A stretch of 41,108 bases of DNA from Mycobacteriaceae bacterium (GCA_903970145.1 CAJCHO010000121.1:1-41108); one strand, 5' to 3'; shown: positions 25,526-33,869, counted from the stretch's first letter. Translations and numbers: made by a program. The notes: generated by a model from the letters alone, not told the origin.

Positions 25526-25722
25526 CGTGTTTGTCCCGTGGCGGCGCGGCGCCGTGCATCCTCGGTCGCAAGCTCGTCGATCAGGCGCGCCTGCGCGAGC
25601 TGTTGATGGAGTCTGCGCTTTGCCATGGCGAGCCCGATGAGTTCGCCCGCGATCGCGATGGCAAACAACCCATAGGCACCCCACACATACCAGCCGTAAC
25701 CCGCCAGCCGCTCAAAATCCAC
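25522..25722 (-). CDS. ccmD: Haem exporter subunit CcmD
   Basis: Small one-helix membrane protein of 66 residues (helix about 9-33, YGWYVWGAYGLFAI) with a charged cytoplasmic tail, as expected for CcmD, which helps release holo-CcmE from the CcmABC complex. The GTG start lies 12 bases after the ccmC stop. Assignment rests on size, topology and its invariant place between ccmC and ccmE. Confidence 0.92.
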   Translation of the reverse strand: MDFERLAGYGWYVWGAYGLFAIAIAGELIGLAMAKRRLHQQLAQARLIDELATEDARRRAATGQTR

Positions 25723-25734
25723 GATTGATGATCC

Positions 25735-26484
25735 TCATGTCCGGTCTTGACCGGCGTTTGCCAGCCACTGCGCGCCGCGCTCGCGCCAGACAATTTTGCC
25801 ACGCACTCGGGCCAGCACCACGGCAATGGTATACGCCCAGGCGGCCAGGGTCATAAGCAGCATCGAGTGCAACACAATGGGCGGTGCGCTGGAATTGCCC
25901 GTCATGCGGATGGTGGCGCCCTGATGCAGGGTGTTCCACCAGATCACCGAGAAGTAGATGATAGGCAGGTTGATGCTGCCAAGCAGCACCAAAAGGGCAC
26001 CGGCGCGATCGGCGCGTGACTGGTCGTCAATGGCACTGTGCAGCGCCATGTAGCCGGCGTAGAGGAACAGCAGGAGCAGCGTCGACACCGTGCGGGCGTC
26101 ATTGACCCACCAGGTTCCCCAGGCCGGTTTACCCCAGAAGGACCCAGTCATGAGCGCGAGTGCCGTGAACAGGGCGCCGGTCGGGGCCAATGCCTCGATC
26201 ATCAGCGCGGCAAGGCGGGTTCGCCAGGTCAGGTGCACCACGGCATAGCCACACATCACGAAGTAGCAGAACATCCCCATCCACGAGGCTGCGACATGGA
26301 TAAACAGGATGCGATAGATCTCACCCTGCTGAAAGTCGGTCTGAGCGACGACAAGCCCGTCGTATAAGCCCCAGGCGCACAGGCCGATGCTCAAGAGCGC
26401 GAACCAGGGGACAAGGCGCCCGGCGAGCGGATAGAACACCGCCGGAGAAGCCAGTTGGAAAGCGCGATTAATCTTGATTTCCAT
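25735..26484 (-). CDS. ccmC: Haem exporter subunit CcmC
   Basis: Six-helix membrane protein of 249 residues that loads haem on CcmE. The WWD-type motif is GTWWVNDAR (about 123-131) after WGKPAW; periplasmic His63 (IHVAASW) and His near 187 (TLHQGATI) are the expected haem ligands. The start at 26484 (MEIKINRAFQLASP) is chosen over an unsupported upstream extension that would overlap ccmB; it lies two bases after the ccmB stop. Confidence 0.96.
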   Translation of the reverse strand: MEIKINRAFQLASPAVFYPLAGRLVPWFALLSIGLCAWGLYDGLVVAQTDFQQGEIYRILFIHVAASWMGMFCYFVMCGYAVVHLTWRTRLAALMIEALAPTGALFTALALMTGSFWGKPAWGTWWVNDARTVSTLLLLFLYAGYMALHSAIDDQSRADRAGALLVLLGSINLPIIYFSVIWWNTLHQGATIRMTGNSSAPPIVLHSMLLMTLAAWAYTIAVVLARVRGKIVWRERGAQWLANAGQDRT

Positions 26485-26486
26485 TA

Positions 26487-27215
26487 TCAGTCCAGCGAAA
26501 TGCGCAAGGCCGCGGCCGCGGCAAACGGTGAGAGTACTACCCCGAACAGTACCAGTGCGCCGAGCACACACAGCGCGGTCGTGGGGTCGACTCCCGAGCG
26601 CCACAGGTCGACCGCCCCGGCACCGAAGACCAGCACCGGCACATAAAGCGGTAATACCAGGAGCGCTACCAGCACCGAGCTTGCGCGCGCGCCGAGCGCC
26701 AGGGCGGCAGCGATCGCCCCGAGCATCGATAGTACCGGCGTGCCGAGAAGCAGCGCGAGCGCAAGGATCAGAAGTGCCTGGCCGGAAAGGCCGAAGGCGA
26801 TGGCGATTGCGGGTGCGAGGACGGCCAGGGGCAGCCCCGTGAGCAGCCAATGCGCCACGATTTTCCCGGCGCACAGGCCTGCCAGCGGGTAGGGCGAAAG
26901 CAGCATCTGCTCGAGCGTGCCGTTGGCCAGATCGCGCGCATACAGGCGCGGTAGCGACAGCAGCACTGCGAGGAGGCCGCTGACCCAGATGAGCCCGGCG
27001 GCGAGCTGCGCGAGATGCTCGGTGTCGGCGCCGACTCCAAGCGGAAACAGGCTCGCCACCATGACAAAAAAGATCAGTGGCTGGGCGAGATCGGTGCGCT
27101 CGCGCAAGCCCTGGCGCAACTCGCTTTTGACCATCAGCCAGGCGGCGGTCAGTGCCGCGCCATCGGTGGCAAGGACCAGCTCGCTCGGCCCGCCTGGATT
27201 GGGCGCGCTGTTCAT
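26487..27215 (-). CDS. ccmB: Haem exporter permease CcmB
   Basis: ABC-type permease of 242 residues with about six membrane helices, partner of CcmA. Family segments include KSELRQGLRERTDLAQPLIFF, LARDLANGTLEQMLLSPYPL (as ARDLANGTLEQ here) and LPLYVPVLVFGAGAVD. A short N-terminal tail of about 25 residues precedes the conserved start. It overlaps ccmA by four bases. Confidence 0.95.
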   Translation of the reverse strand: MNSAPNPGGPSELVLATDGAALTAAWLMVKSELRQGLRERTDLAQPLIFFVMVASLFPLGVGADTEHLAQLAAGLIWVSGLLAVLLSLPRLYARDLANGTLEQMLLSPYPLAGLCAGKIVAHWLLTGLPLAVLAPAIAIAFGLSGQALLILALALLLGTPVLSMLGAIAAALALGARASSVLVALLVLPLYVPVLVFGAGAVDLWRSGVDPTTALCVLGALVLFGVVLSPFAAAAALRISLD

Positions 27216-27832
27216 AGAGTCAGGCCTGTCACCGCAGCATCGAGCGCGAGTTCCTGGTGCGAGCTAAAGAGCAGCATGCCGCCGGCGGCAAGGTGCGCGC
27301 TGGCGCGCGCTTCGAGAATCGTCTGGCCCTCGCGATCCAGGCCATTGGCTGGCTCATCGAGGATCCACAGCGCGCGCCCGGCAAGAGCCAGCCGTGCCAG
27401 GACGAGGCGACGCTTCTGGCCAAGCGACAGATAGCGCGTCGCGAGCTTGCCGCGGCGCGCCAGGTTGACCGCCTCGAGAGCGTCGTGCCGACGCACTTTG
27501 CTCACTGATATACCGTCAAAGCCGAGCATTTCGGCGAGGCACTCATCGACTGTCAGATCCTCCTTCAGGGGCGCCACGTGACCCACATAGATCATGGCGG
27601 CGCGATACTCGACACTGTGTGGCGCGCTGTCATTCCAGAGCACCTCGCCGGCCGCGGGCAGCGCGAGCCCGGCGAGAATGCGCAACAGGCTCGTCTTCCC
27701 GGAGCCATTGGCACCGGTGACCCAGAGCGCCGACCCTGCTTCCAGATTTACATCCAGGCCCGCAAACAGCAGCGCGGCGCCGCGCCGGCAGGCGAGTCCC
27801 CGGGCTTGCAGTCGGTTGCCGTTGGTTCCCAT
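27212..27832 (-). CDS. ccmA: Haem exporter ATPase CcmA
   Basis: ABC ATPase of 206 residues. Walker A is GANGSGKT at 40-47, the signature loop is LSLGQKRR and Walker B is LWILDEP, followed by SSHQ with the switch histidine. CcmA hydrolyses ATP to release holo-CcmE. The ATG at 27832 gives the normal length; a much longer in-frame reading into ccmI is an artefact. It starts seven bases after the ccmI stop. Confidence 0.96.
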   Translation of the reverse strand: MGTNGNRLQARGLACRRGAALLFAGLDVNLEAGSALWVTGANGSGKTSLLRILAGLALPAAGEVLWNDSAPHSVEYRAAMIYVGHVAPLKEDLTVDECLAEMLGFDGISVSKVRRHDALEAVNLARRGKLATRYLSLGQKRRLVLARLALAGRALWILDEPANGLDREGQTILEARASAHLAAGGMLLFSSHQELALDAAVTGLTL

Positions 27833-27839
27833 CGCCGGG

Positions 27840-29081
27840 CTAGGGCACGACCGAATCGATGACGATCTGAACACCGCGCGTGCCAGGCTTGACGGGCGCA
27901 CTGGCGCCGCGCAGATCGCCGCTTGCCGCGAGCGCATTGCCGCTCTTTGAGACGCGTGCCTCGACGATGACCGAGGAGGCCGAGGACAACTTGGCCCCTG
28001 GCGCCATCGCCATCGCATCGGTGAGCTCGAAGGCACGCGGCAGTTCGCGCGCGCCAAAGCGCAACACAGCCAGGGGCATGTGGGGTGCGCCGGCGGCAGG
28101 GTTGGTCGCGCGCGCGAACACGAAAACCGTATCCGTGAGAGCGACACGGGATGCGAGATTGGGCGCGATGTCGACCTTGCCGGCAACCCCCGGCGTGGCT
28201 CGGCTACTGTCTTGCGCACCGGCAGTTGCGCCTGGTGGGCCTGACTGCCTGGCGCCGACTCTCTGGCGCAGCGCAACAAGGGTCTGCTCGATCTGTTGCG
28301 CATCTTCTGAGCCTGGCGGCAAGAGCCTCTCAAGGCGCTCCCAGTAGCCCAGCGCCCCGGCGAAATTCTTGCGGGCGAGTTCAGCCGAGCCGGCGAGTTC
28401 GAGCGCCTTGAGGTTATCCGGATCGATCTCGAGCGCGCGCTGCAGGAGTTCACGTGGCCGGCCTTCCAGGGTCTCGCCGCTGGCCATAGCGAGGGCGTCG
28501 GCATAGTCGGCCAGTACCTGGGCATCACGCGGCGCCAGGGCGTTGGCGCGCGCGTAGGAGCCGGCCGCGTCGGAATAGCGCCCGAGCACGAGCTGGGAAT
28601 GTCCGAGCAGCTTCCAGCCCTGCACATCATTGGGATTGGTGCGCATTTTTTCGGCGAGGCGATCAACCATCGCGATCACCCGCGGATCGACGCGCGGCGA
28701 GATCGGCCCGCTGCTGTCGAGCGCTGCCTCGTTGCCAAACAGGCCATAGAGCAGCACCGACGATGCGATCACGAGCGTGGCGAGCGCGAGCGCCAGGCCG
28801 CGACGTGCGCCGCTGCGTGCTTTCGCGGGTTCGCTGCCATTGTCGAGGACTTCGCCGGCGGCGCGACGCCGTAAGTCGAGGAGCGCCTCCTCGTGCTCGC
28901 TTGAGCTGAGTTCACCCTGTGCCAACTCGCGCGCCAGTGCCGCGCGTTCCGCGCGCCAGACCGCAAGGTTCGACTCGCGCTCCTCGATGACAGGTCTCTT
29001 GTTGGGGAAGCACAAAGGCAGCACAACAGCGGCGAGCGCAAGCAGCAGTAGCGCGGCCATCACGAGCAGGGCAGGGATCAT
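27840..29081 (-). CDS. ccmI: Cytochrome c maturation protein CcmI
   Basis: Apocytochrome c chaperone of 413 residues. Two membrane helices (about 3-24 and 95-115) flank a charged cytoplasmic loop (AVWRAERAALARELAQGELS, a CcmI hallmark). A periplasmic TPR region follows (about 130-270: QGWKLLGHSQLVLGRYSDAA, then LADYADALAMASG). The C-terminal third is a strand-rich domain (VFVFARATNPAAGAPHMPLAV) known from long CcmI/CycH proteins. It is the first gene of the minus-strand operon, ahead of ccmA; in many proteobacteria ccmI follows or is fused to ccmH. It diverges from the multihaem cluster. Confidence 0.93.
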   Translation of the reverse strand: MIPALLVMAALLLLALAAVVLPLCFPNKRPVIEERESNLAVWRAERAALARELAQGELSSSEHEEALLDLRRRAAGEVLDNGSEPAKARSGARRGLALALATLVIASSVLLYGLFGNEAALDSSGPISPRVDPRVIAMVDRLAEKMRTNPNDVQGWKLLGHSQLVLGRYSDAAGSYARANALAPRDAQVLADYADALAMASGETLEGRPRELLQRALEIDPDNLKALELAGSAELARKNFAGALGYWERLERLLPPGSEDAQQIEQTLVALRQRVGARQSGPPGATAGAQDSSRATPGVAGKVDIAPNLASRVALTDTVFVFARATNPAAGAPHMPLAVLRFGARELPRAFELTDAMAMAPGAKLSSASSVIVEARVSKSGNALAASGDLRGASAPVKPGTRGVQIVIDSVVP

Positions 29082-29342
29082 CGATTTCTAGTTCAGGATC
29101 GGCACGTGGCGCGTGCCACCAGCGGCCAGCGCGCAGTATACATGGCGCTCGCTGCAATTCGGATCGCGCGCCAGTGTTGTTAGAGAGGCGCATGCGTGAC
29201 CAATTTCATTCAATTTCCGACGCACTGCGACTACACTTCGAACATCCTGACGGGTGGACTAAGTCCCCCGCATCTAATGAGCAGGCCGCGGACCGAAGTC
29301 GACTAGAGGCCAGCCGTGCCAGCCGGGGGTGAGTCGGTAGCA
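29082..29342. promoter_or_regulatory. Divergent intergenic region between ccmI and the multihaem cluster
   Basis: This 261-base gap is the longest non-coding stretch in the window and should hold both divergent promoters. On the plus strand, TTCAAT (29209-29214) and TACACT (29232-29237) are 17 bases apart and form a weak sigma-70-like pair. An inverted repeat at 29253-29269 lies just downstream. I see no small gene and no riboswitch-like structure that I can name. Confidence 0.4.
29253..29269. promoter_or_regulatory. Inverted repeat, candidate operator
   Basis: GGACT-A-AGTCC (29256-29266) is a perfect inverted repeat around one base, and the arms extend outward with two more pairs after one mismatch (29253-29269). 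It lies about 16 bases after the candidate -10 box, a typical repressor position. The regulator is unknown. Confidence 0.35.
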
Positions 29343-30185
29343 ATGCGCCACAGCACCGTCCTGCAGTATCGGGACTATCTCTATCTGAAGCTGGCAACGC
29401 TGCTCTGCGTGGGCGCCGTGGTCGCCTACGTGCTCGCGCGCGAGCCGGGCGAAGGGCCGCAGCTGCCATTCGGGGGCACGTGGACCGGCTATGCGCTGGG
29501 TAGCATCGGGGCCCTTCTGATCCTGTGGCTGCTCTGGTTTGGCGTCAAAAAGCGTCGCTATCGAGGCGCCACTCCAGTGCGTGGCTGGCTCTCAGCGCAT
29601 ATCTATCTCGGGCTGTCGCTGATCGTGATCGCGACCCTGCATTCCGGGTTCCGCTTCGGAGTGAATCTGCATACCTTTTGCTACGCCCTGATGCTGATCG
29701 TCATTTTCAGCGGGCTCTACGGTGTCTATATCTATCTTTCCCTGCCCGGCGCGATGAGCATAAATCTGGGCGACGACTCGATCGAGACCATGCTTGCCGA
29801 GATCGTCGACCTGGATCGCGAGGCCGCGCGTGTGGGCTTGCAGCTGCCCGATGAAGTCAACCGACAGGTGGTGCGATCGATCGAGCGAACGCGTATCGGC
29901 GGCGGGGTCTGGCGCCAGGTCAGCGGCCGCCAGCGCAACGACCCGACTACCAAGCTGGTCCTCATGCTCGAGGGGAGCACAGCGCGCTTCACCGGTCAGC
30001 AGGCCACCGACGCACGTGCGCTGTATTCCCTGATGGTGCGCAAGAAGAACCTGGTCGATCGGGCGCGCAGCGAAATCGGCTATCGCGCGAGGCTGCAACT
30101 GTGGCTGGTATTTCACGTGCCAATCTCGATTGCGCTGGTGATTGCGCTCGGCGCCCACATCATCTCCGTGTTTTACTACCGCTAG
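29343..30185 (+). CDS. Membrane protein, candidate di-haem cytochrome b
   Basis: A 280-residue membrane protein with about five helices (13-32, 50-69, 84-101, 110-133, 254-278) and a soluble loop of about 120 residues before the last helix. Two helices each carry His-x13-His pairs: H86/H100 and H258/H272. This is the spacing that lets two helices hold two stacked b-type haems, as in cytochrome b of the bc1 complex. H110 is a further candidate ligand. I do not recognise a named family. The ATG at 29343 is preferred; a GTG at 29316 with AGAGG upstream would add nine residues. It opens the multihaem cluster, ten bases before the FHA-cytochrome gene, and could pass quinol electrons to it. Confidence 0.75.
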   Translation: MRHSTVLQYRDYLYLKLATLLCVGAVVAYVLAREPGEGPQLPFGGTWTGYALGSIGALLILWLLWFGVKKRRYRGATPVRGWLSAHIYLGLSLIVIATLHSGFRFGVNLHTFCYALMLIVIFSGLYGVYIYLSLPGAMSINLGDDSIETMLAEIVDLDREAARVGLQLPDEVNRQVVRSIERTRIGGGVWRQVSGRQRNDPTTKLVLMLEGSTARFTGQQATDARALYSLMVRKKNLVDRARSEIGYRARLQLWLVFHVPISIALVIALGAHIISVFYYR

Positions 30186-30195
30186 GCCGACGCCA

Positions 30196-32007
30196 ATGCG
30201 CTGTCTGCTCATCCAGATCACGCGCACGCGACGCGGCCAGCCCATGCGGGCCGCGCACATCATCGAAGGGGAGTCGCTCAAACTCGGTCGCGGCGCTGAA
30301 TGCGCGATCAACCTACCCAATCCACGCGTAGCGCTGGTACACGCAATTTTGCGGCCTGCGGCCGACGGTCGCCTGTCGATCGAAGCGCATACCGATCCGA
30401 TCAGCGTCAATGGGGTGATCGTCAGAAGCGCGCGCCTGCGTCCGGACACGCGCATCCTCATCGGACCCTATGAGCTGGTGGTTGAGCTCGCCGGCGCCGA
30501 AGGCTATCCCGAGCACGACTTTGCGCTGACCGTCGAGTTCAACGAGAACGCGTCGATGACCAAGGGCAAGGCGCGCCGGCGCGTGCCGATGACGCTGCGC
30601 GAGGCCGGACTCGGGCGCCGATTGCCATCGTTTGTACTGGCGCTCCTGGTTGGGCTGGGCTTTCTGGTGTTGCCGCTGTTGCAGGCAGCGAGGCCGGATC
30701 TGCTACCCGAGCGCCTGCGCGAGGATAAATTGATCGCCACCAGCTGGAACCCGGGATTGCTGGCCGCCGGTCACCGCGGCTTTGCGGCGGATTGCAAGTC
30801 CTGCCATGCCCAGGCCTGGCAGCACGTGGCAGACGCAGAGTGCGAGAAATGCCATGACGGGACTGCAGCGCATATCGCCAATGCGAGCCTGCAACAGGCA
30901 AGCTTTGGCAACTTGCGCTGTGCCGAGTGCCATCGCGACCACCGCGGCCTGGCCGGCATGCAGGACATCGATCCGGCCCTGTGCGTGCGTTGCCATGGCG
31001 ACATTCGCGCGCGCCACCTCGATACGACCCTGCCCGATATCCGTGACTTCAAAGATGATCACCCGCCATTTCGCCTGTCTCTACTGCGCGGTCCGGGTGC
31101 GGCCGACATCGAACGCATCTCGCAGGACGTCAAGGGTGGCGTGCACCAGGACACCGGCCTGAAGTTCAATCACGAAAAGCACCTTGACCCGCGCGGAATC
31201 GAATCGCCCGGGGTCGGTTCGGACAAGGGTGGTCGGGTGGTTCTCGAGTGTGTCAATTGCCACCGCGCCTCGGCCAGCGGAGTTGGTTTTGAACCGGTTC
31301 GCATGGAGCAGCACTGCGCCCAGTGCCACCGCCTTGAATTCGAGCCCGCGCTGAACTCGCGGGAAGTGCCGCATGGCTCGGTAGCGAAAGTCACCGACAG
31401 CTTGCGCGAGTTCTATGCCAGCGCAGCCCTGGGATCGACGCGCCTGGATGTTGAAACAGTCGATGGCCTGTTACATCAGCCGCTTACACGAACAACAGAA
31501 GTGCGGCGTCGCGACGCGATCGCGTGGGCCAACGAGAAGGCCCAGGCGGTTGCCACCGATCTGATCGAGGTGCGGGTCTGCGTGGTGTGCCACGAAGTCA
31601 CGCGGCGTAGCGCCACCGAGCTCGCTGCCAGCGGCAATCCGGACCCCGCCGCCTGGACCATCAGGCCGATCCTCGTCACCCAGCGCTGGTTGCCAGGCGC
31701 CCGCTTCGAGCATCAACGCCATGCCGGCGTGCCATGCGCCAACTGTCACGCCGTGCAGCACCAGAAAACCAATACCGAAGTGGCCATGCCGGATATCGCA
31801 CAGTGCCGAAGCTGCCACGTCGGTGCGCGTCCCGAGCACGACAAGGTCACCAGTGGCTGTGAGCTCTGCCACGGCTTTCATAATCATCTTGAGCCTGGCC
31901 AGCCGAGCCGCATGGAGCGCATGTTGAAGGCCTCGCGCGGGTCAGCGGACGAGGCAGGCCTCGCGCCCCCCACCGACGGTCTCACCGCGCGAGCGGTGCA
32001 GCCATGA
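30196..32007 (+). CDS. FHA domain fused to a decahaem cytochrome c
   Basis: A 603-residue fusion. Residues about 1-100 are an FHA domain: LKLGRGAECAINL with G31-R32, VALVHA with H49, and SVNGV with N72. The serine that normally precedes the FHA histidine (S-x-x-H) is Ala46 here. A basic segment (KGKARRR, 123-129) precedes one membrane helix (about 144-163), which by the positive-inside rule puts the FHA domain in the cytoplasm and the rest in the periplasm. The periplasmic part has ten CxxCH motifs at 200, 216, 242, 263, 352, 374, 462, 514, 537 and 555, and many spare histidines (for example FNHEKH, FEHQRHA) for bis-His ligation. It shares ATGA with the next gene. Likely an inner-membrane electron carrier with a cytosolic signalling or docking module. 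Confidence 0.88.
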   Translation: MRCLLIQITRTRRGQPMRAAHIIEGESLKLGRGAECAINLPNPRVALVHAILRPAADGRLSIEAHTDPISVNGVIVRSARLRPDTRILIGPYELVVELAGAEGYPEHDFALTVEFNENASMTKGKARRRVPMTLREAGLGRRLPSFVLALLVGLGFLVLPLLQAARPDLLPERLREDKLIATSWNPGLLAAGHRGFAADCKSCHAQAWQHVADAECEKCHDGTAAHIANASLQQASFGNLRCAECHRDHRGLAGMQDIDPALCVRCHGDIRARHLDTTLPDIRDFKDDHPPFRLSLLRGPGAADIERISQDVKGGVHQDTGLKFNHEKHLDPRGIESPGVGSDKGGRVVLECVNCHRASASGVGFEPVRMEQHCAQCHRLEFEPALNSREVPHGSVAKVTDSLREFYASAALGSTRLDVETVDGLLHQPLTRTTEVRRRDAIAWANEKAQAVATDLIEVRVCVVCHEVTRRSATELAASGNPDPAAWTIRPILVTQRWLPGARFEHQRHAGVPCANCHAVQHQKTNTEVAMPDIAQCRSCHVGARPEHDKVTSGCELCHGFHNHLEPGQPSRMERMLKASRGSADEAGLAPPTDGLTARAVQP

Positions 32008-33869
32008 GCCCCACCCGCGGCGTGCGCAGCTCCCTTAGACGCAAGCCGAGGCGTTTGCGGGACGGAGCAATTGCGCTGGCGCTGTGGCTGCTTGGCGCCT
32101 GTGGTTCGGGCGGTGGCGGCAGTCCCTCCGGTGCGCCCCCGGTGCCCAGCGGCAGCGCGGCGATAAACTCGCTCACGGCGGCCGATGTCGCGCTGGTCCT
32201 CGAGCAGGGTGTCCTCGAGGCCCAGGCGCACCAGTCCAATGCCAGTATCGCGGTGGTCGATCGCGTAGGCAATCTGCTCGGTCTATTCAACATGAGCGGT
32301 ACGGCAACCAGCTTCACGATCACTGACGGGCGCGCGGTGACTGGTGGACTCGATAACGTCAGCCTTGCAGGGGCCAGTCTCGCTTCGGTGTCCGAGGCAA
32401 TGACTGCCGCCTACCTGTCGTCCGACGGCAACGCCTTCTCGACGCGCACGGCAAGTCAGATCATTCAGGAAAATTTCAATCCCGGCGAGACCGATCAACC
32501 CAGCGGGCCGCTGTTTGGCGTGCAGTTTTCGCAATTCAGTTGTTCCGAAATCATGCAGTCGAGTTCGTCGACCGAGGGGCCCCATGGCTCGCCGCTGGGC
32601 CTGTCCGGATCCCCGGGGGGGCTGCCGCTCTATAAGGACGGCGTGCTGGTCGGTGGCGTGGGCGTGATCGCTGACGCGAGCTATACGATCGATCGCAATA
32701 TTCTCGATATCGCACCCAGTCTCAATGAGCTCATCGCGGTCGCCGCCAGTACCGGTTACGCGGCGCCTGTCTCGATTCGTGCCAACCGGATCACCGCGGG
32801 TGGTCGTTCGCTGCGCTACGTCAATTCAGAGGCGATCCTGTCCAATCCGGCCGATCACGCGAGCCTGGCAAGCCTGCCGGGGACGCTCGTGACCGGGCCT
32901 CTGGCCGGTGTTGCCTACGGAACGCCAGCTTCGGGTCTGCGCGCCGATACCGGTACATTCGCGGCCCTCGGAGCCTTTACCCTCGTTAATGCGAGCAATC
33001 AACCGCGCTTTGCGCCACGCGGGGGCAGCGACGGTTTTCTGACCGAGGCGGAAGTCACCGAGATCCTGACGAGCGCCCTCAAGGTGGCCTCCCACACGCG
33101 CGCCCAGATCCGCCAGCCGCTCAACACGACGGCGCAGGTAAGCATTACGGTCGTTGACACCCAGGGGGTCGTGCTGGGATTCACGCGCAGTGCCGATGCG
33201 CCTATATTCGGCATAGACGTGGCCCTGCAAAAGGCGCGCACGGCGATGTTTTTTTCACAACCCAGCGCGGCGGCCCAGCTCGCGGCATTGCCCACGTTCA
33301 ATTACTTCGATGGCACTGCGGTGTCGATCGGCTCCTACATCGGTGCCGCCCAGAGCTTTTTTGGCAACCCGGCTGCCTTTGCCGATGGCACGGCATATTC
33401 CGCGCGCGCCATCGGAAACCTCAGCAGGCCGTTTTTTCCGGATGGCATCAATGGCAATCCCCCGGGTCCGCTATCGAAGCCCTTCTCGAGCTGGAGCGTG
33501 TTTAGCGACGGGCTGCAACTGGATCTCGTGAATCAGTTCCTGCTCGGCCAGGCGACGAGCTGTACCGGGATCGCGCAACTCGCAAATGGCATTCAGATCT
33601 TCCCGGGGGGTGTGCCGATCTATCGGGGCAACCAGCTGGTAGGCGCAATCGGCGTGTCCGGCGATGGCGTGGACCAGGACGATATGGTCGCCTTTCTCGG
33701 TCTCGCCAATGCGGGCAAGACGCTCGCAAGCGGGGTTGCCAATGCACCGCCGGGGATCCGCGCCGACAACATAGTCCCGCCGGGTACCGGTACGAACCTT
33801 CTTTACGTGCAGTGCCCCCAGGCGCCGTTTACCGACAGCGACGCGCAGGACGTATGCAACGGGCTCTAG
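32004..33869 (+). CDS. Lipoprotein with two GlcG/HbpS-like domains
   Basis: A 621-residue predicted lipoprotein: basic N-terminus, hydrophobic 21-30, lipobox LGAC with Cys33, then a Gly/Ser/Pro linker. Two GlcG/HbpS-like halves follow, about 55-245 and 345-590. Each starts with a helix and a strand pair (SIAVVDRVGNLLGLF; SITVVDTQGVVLGFT) and each has the late motif GLPLYKDGVLVGGVGV or GVPIYRGNQLVGAIGVSG. HbpS of this family binds haem in Streptomyces; GlcG has no settled function. No CxxCH is present. The residue after Cys33 is Gly, with no Asp retention signal, so outer-membrane sorting is likely. Its last 16 bases overlap the next gene. A role in haem or redox sensing within the cytochrome assembly is inference. 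Confidence 0.82.
   Translation: MSPTRGVRSSLRRKPRRLRDGAIALALWLLGACGSGGGGSPSGAPPVPSGSAAINSLTAADVALVLEQGVLEAQAHQSNASIAVVDRVGNLLGLFNMSGTATSFTITDGRAVTGGLDNVSLAGASLASVSEAMTAAYLSSDGNAFSTRTASQIIQENFNPGETDQPSGPLFGVQFSQFSCSEIMQSSSSTEGPHGSPLGLSGSPGGLPLYKDGVLVGGVGVIADASYTIDRNILDIAPSLNELIAVAASTGYAAPVSIRANRITAGGRSLRYVNSEAILSNPADHASLASLPGTLVTGPLAGVAYGTPASGLRADTGTFAALGAFTLVNASNQPRFAPRGGSDGFLTEAEVTEILTSALKVASHTRAQIRQPLNTTAQVSITVVDTQGVVLGFTRSADAPIFGIDVALQKARTAMFFSQPSAAAQLAALPTFNYFDGTAVSIGSYIGAAQSFFGNPAAFADGTAYSARAIGNLSRPFFPDGINGNPPGPLSKPFSSWSVFSDGLQLDLVNQFLLGQATSCTGIAQLANGIQIFPGGVPIYRGNQLVGAIGVSGDGVDQDDMVAFLGLANAGKTLASGVANAPPGIRADNIVPPGTGTNLLYVQCPQAPFTDSDAQDVCNGL

Noticed and set aside
26485..26874. N-terminal extension of ccmC into ccmB
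   Set aside because: The extra residues are antisense-like Arg-rich sequence within the ccmB gene; the ATG at 26484 gives the standard CcmC start.
27833..28666. N-terminal extension of ccmA into ccmI
   Set aside because: It runs out of frame through the TPR part of ccmI and is Pro/Arg/Ser-rich; the ATG at 27832 gives a normal CcmA.
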